Position numbers and translations under genes: made by a program. From Pseudohongiella sp. (lineage in GTDB: Bacteria; Pseudomonadota; Gammaproteobacteria; Pseudomonadales; Pseudohongiellaceae): 39,442 bases of DNA. The stretch is taken from assembly GCA_013204155.1 (NCBI GenBank), contig JABMOK010000124.1, positions 1 through 39,442 on the forward strand, written 5' to 3'. Under the pieces are notes generated by a model. That model was given only the letters and a program-made list of their open reading frames with translations, was not told the DNA's origin and made no database searches. Below, piece by piece: positions 37,248 through 39,442 of the stretch. Numbering within the stretch: position 1 is the first letter of the stretch; every line of letters starts with the position of its first letter.

Positions 37248-37697
37248 ATGCCGCCGCTTCCACATATAACAGTAGCAACCGTCATCGAGCGCGATGGGCG
37301 ATTCTTGATGGTGAAAGAGAAATCCAACGGCTTGATCGTTTATAATCAGCCAGCCGGCCATCTGGAGGAAAACGAGAGCCTGATAGCCGCCGCCAAGAGA
37401 GAAACACTGGAAGAAACGGCCTGGCGAGTCGAGATAAGCGACTTGCTGGGGATCTATCAATACACCTCGCCGGAGAATGGCATCAGCTATGTGCGACATT
37501 GCTTTATTGCGGATGCGATACAACAAATCAGCAACAGCGAGTTGGATGCTGATATCATTGAGGCGCAGTGGCTAAGCTTGGGTGAACTGCAAGCCCATAG
37601 CGCAGAAATGCGTAGCCCGTTGGTGTTAAAAGTCATTGCCGATTATTTACGTGGCCAGCGTTTCCCACTAAGTTTGCTTTCCGATCCAGATTTCTGA
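37248..37697 (+). CDS. nudJ: Nudix hydrolase, NudJ type
   Basis: This 149-residue Nudix pyrophosphatase resembles E. coli NudJ, which cleaves nucleoside di-/triphosphates and HMP-PP. The Nudix box GHLEENESLIAAAKRETLEETAW keeps the catalytic Glu residues, but the usual Gly before the last position is Ala. NQPAGHLE and SPLVLKVIADYLRGQRFPLSLL match NudJ ends. It lies 38 bp upstream of mnmA, an association that is common in gammaproteobacteria, and is divergent from moaC. Confidence 0.88.
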   Translation: MPPLPHITVATVIERDGRFLMVKEKSNGLIVYNQPAGHLEENESLIAAAKRETLEETAWRVEISDLLGIYQYTSPENGISYVRHCFIADAIQQISNSELDADIIEAQWLSLGELQAHSAEMRSPLVLKVIADYLRGQRFPLSLLSDPDF

Positions 37698-37735
37698 GTT
37701 TAATTGCGTAGTCCAGGTTTCCAGGAAGCACAATA

Positions 37736-38857
37736 ATGACAGTTGTTGAAAGCCAAGTCCGTCCCCAAGCCGATGCCTGCAAGGTGATTGTCGGCATGTC
37801 GGGGGGTGTCGATTCATCCGTTGCTGCGCATCTGCTGCAGCAACGCGGATTCGAGGTCGAAGGGCTGTTCATGAAAAATTGGGAAGAAGATGACGGCACC
37901 GAATACTGCACTGCGAAAGAAGACCTGCAAGACGCACAAGCGGTCTGCGATACCCTGGGTATTAAGCTACATACTGCAAATTTTTCTGCCGAATATTGGG
38001 ATAATGTATTTGCCCACTTCCTCAACGAGTATGAAGCTGGACGCACGCCCAATCCCGATGTGTTGTGCAACCGGGAGATAAAATTCAAAGCGTTTCTGGA
38101 GTATGCCACCGAACTGGGTGCCGACTATATTGCCACCGGACACTATGTCCGCAAGCAGGAATCAGAGACCGGCACATACCTTCTCAAGGGGCATGACAGC
38201 AACAAGGATCAGAGCTACTTCTTGTGTGAAGTCAACGAGACCTGCCTTCGTCAAAGTCTATTCCCGGTGGGTGAATTAGCAAAAACCGAGGTGCGGGCTA
38301 TTGCGACACGGCTTGGACTTAGTACTTCTGACAAGAAAGACAGCACCGGCATTTGCTTCATCGGCGAGCGTAAGTTCAAAGATTTCCTCGCGCAATATAT
38401 TCCGGCCAAGCCGGGAATCATCGAGACAACAGAAGGTGAACAAATCGGCAAGCATGCGGGATTAATGTATTACACCTACGGTCAAAGACAGGGTCTGGGC
38501 ATCGGGGGCATGCAGAATCGCGCGCAGGCGGCCTGGTATGTCGTTGATAAGGACCTGAAGCGCAACGTATTGCTGGTCGCTCAAGGAGCCGAGCATGACG
38601 ATTTATTCTGCAGCGAACTGATCGCCGCTGCACCGGCGTGGATAAATTCTATTGCACCTGAACTGCCGCTGCATTGCACAGCTAAAATCAGGTATCGTCA
38701 GGCCGATCAAGAGTGCACGGTAACGATTGCCGAGGACAAGATGATTCGGGTGAAATTTGAGCGCCCGCAAAGAGCGGTTACCCCCGGGCAATATATTGTA
38801 TTCTACGAAGGAGAGCGCTGCTTGGGAGGAGCGATTATTGAACACTACTGCCGATGA
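37736..38857 (+). CDS. mnmA: tRNA-specific 2-thiouridylase MnmA
   Basis: This 373-residue enzyme thiolates U34 of tRNA-Lys, Glu and Gln, using sulfur delivered by the Tus relay encoded in this window. It has the ATP-PPi P-loop [16 protein letters not shown] (about residue 20), the catalytic Cys pair in [12 protein letters not shown] (about 109) and [12 protein letters not shown] (about 205), and a C-terminal beta-barrel with [21 protein letters not shown]. The ATG at 37736 follows AGGAAG. Its stop lies inside the first codons of hflD. Confidence 0.97.
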   Translation: MTVVESQVRPQADACKVIVGMSGGVDSSVAAHLLQQRGFEVEGLFMKNWEEDDGTEYCTAKEDLQDAQAVCDTLGIKLHTANFSAEYWDNVFAHFLNEYEAGRTPNPDVLCNREIKFKAFLEYATELGADYIATGHYVRKQESETGTYLLKGHDSNKDQSYFLCEVNETCLRQSLFPVGELAKTEVRAIATRLGLSTSDKKDSTGICFIGERKFKDFLAQYIPAKPGIIETTEGEQIGKHAGLMYYTYGQRQGLGIGGMQNRAQAAWYVVDKDLKRNVLLVAQGAEHDDLFCSELIAAAPAWINSIAPELPLHCTAKIRYRQADQECTVTIAEDKMIRVKFERPQRAVTPGQYIVFYEGERCLGGAIIEHYCR

Positions 38858-39350
38858 CTTTAGCCGTTGGGAATACCAGACTCTCGCACTGGCCGCCGTA
38901 GCGCAATGTGCAGCACTGGTGAATAAACTCGCTCTGCAGGGTGACGCTCCCCAGGGCGAACAGATTGCCTGCATCAATCCGCTGCTGGTTTTGAATCCTG
39001 CGTCGAGCAAAGATATTTATCCTAATCCGCGCTACCTGAACCTCGGTTTACGCACACTGCAAGATATCCTGGGCAATAATCGGCTACGAGAAAATGCCGA
39101 TCTGGTGCGCTATACCCTTGGCATGCTGCTGCTAAGGAACAAACTGAATTCCAATCAAGCCATGCAAACAAAAATCAGGCAAAGTCTGGAGCACATCGAA
39201 CCACTGCAGGTGCTTTCAACAGATGGCGTAGTAGGCGAGGCTGAAGTACAGGCAGCGCAAGATGCACAAATGCTACAACAACTAACATTCGAGCAGCTAG
39301 CTGACGTGGTCCAGCTTTTCTTTGCAACCCAGTTAAGCAACTTTCTTTAA
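38838..39350 (+). pseudogene. hflD: hflD, C-terminally truncated by an IS3-family element
   Basis: HflD is a peripheral membrane protein that normally follows mnmA; in E. coli it modulates lambda CII stability and is about 213 residues. The start is probably TTG at 38838, after GGGAGGA and overlapping the mnmA end. Family features are visible: YQTLALAAVAQCAALVNKLALQG, LLVLNPASSKDIY, LNLGLRTLQDILG and LVRYTLGMLLLRNKL. The expected C-terminal part, including a KIRALLLAGIRSA-type motif and LWRQVGG-type end, is missing. The frame stops at 39350 within sequence that also encodes an IS3 transposase on the other strand. The native part ends near TFEQLA (about 39301). Confidence 0.75.
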
Positions 39351-39442
39351 TCCAGTCGTATCTGATTCATATTGATTTGGGCATACATAACCCAAGTATG
39401 AATGCAGACGATAGCTGTTGTAAAACATGGATATGTACTGCA
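39302..39442 (-). mobile_element. IS3-family insertion sequence, right part cut by the window
   Basis: The minus strand encodes the C-terminal end of an IS3-family transposase. About 31 bp beyond its stop, at 39302, a sequence starting TGACGTGGTCCAGC could be the terminal inverted repeat, since IS3-family ends begin with TG and lie at about this distance. The other end lies beyond the window, so repeats and target duplication cannot be checked. Confidence 0.7.
39333..39442 (-). CDS. IS3-family transposase (OrfB), C-terminal fragment
   Basis: Read leftward from the window edge the frame gives YISMFYNSYRLHSYLGYV, then CPNQYESDTTGLKKVA and a stop at 39333. The pattern FYN-RLHS-LGY-P-YE is the conserved C-terminal end of the IS3-family DDE transposase. 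Only about 36 residues are in view, so the subgroup and whether the element is intact are unknown. Confidence 0.88.
   Translation of the reverse strand, partial: QYISMFYNSYRLHSYLGYVCPNQYESDTTGLKKVA

Overview
This window reads as a gammaproteobacterial chromosome. From about 12 kb onward the gene order is the one I remember from the Pseudomonas aeruginosa tRNA-Ser / tus / cysG / serS / lolA / ftsK / trxB / aat / bpt / infA / clpA / clpS / cspD / mnmA / hflD neighbourhood. Protein lengths and motifs fit a Pseudomonadales/Cellvibrionales-type organism. No genus can be fixed from the sequence alone.

Region 1 (1-4.85 kb) is AT-rich and accessory. It opens in the structural module of a filamentous phage (inovirus): the C-terminus of a TspB/pIII-like adsorption protein, a DUF2523/pVI-like membrane protein, and a Zot/pI assembly ATPase. 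An unknown 84-aa ORF and a hairpin-rich intergenic stretch follow. Then comes a compact cassette of a 53-aa membrane peptide, an XRE-type HTH protein, an overlapping retron-type reverse transcriptase (NAxxH, VDD and VTG motifs) and a 140-aa protein with one C-terminal membrane helix. This probable retron, apparently carried by an inovirus, is the best candidate in the window for an undescribed system.

Region 2 (4.85-11.75 kb) is a loosely packed accessory area on the minus strand. It holds a small lipoprotein, a GNAT acetyltransferase, a SulP anion transporter with a STAS domain, two intact stand-alone receiver proteins, a third receiver gene wrecked by stops and frameshifts, and a frameshifted SpoIIAA-like/STAS gene.

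Region 3 (11.75-17 kb) is molybdate regulation and uptake. modE on the plus strand faces a minus-strand modABC operon, and a clear ModE-type palindrome sits 1 bp upstream of the modA start codon. A solitary tyrosine recombinase with all catalytic residues follows.

Region 4 (17-39.3 kb) is core housekeeping: prc, tRNA-Ser(UGA), a YccA-type BI-1 protein, tusDCB-tusE, cysG-serS-crcB, lolA-ftsK, trxB, aat-bpt, infA, clpA-clpS divergent from cspD, rluE, moaCDE, a NudJ-type Nudix hydrolase, mnmA and hflD. The tus genes and mnmA act together in tRNA wobble-uridine 2-thiolation. aat, bpt, clpS and clpA form the N-degron pathway. mod, ModE and moa link molybdate uptake to cofactor synthesis.

At the right edge hflD is cut short by the end of an IS3-family element. 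Short tandem repeats overlap the stop codons of clpS (20-bp units) and rluE (13-bp units).
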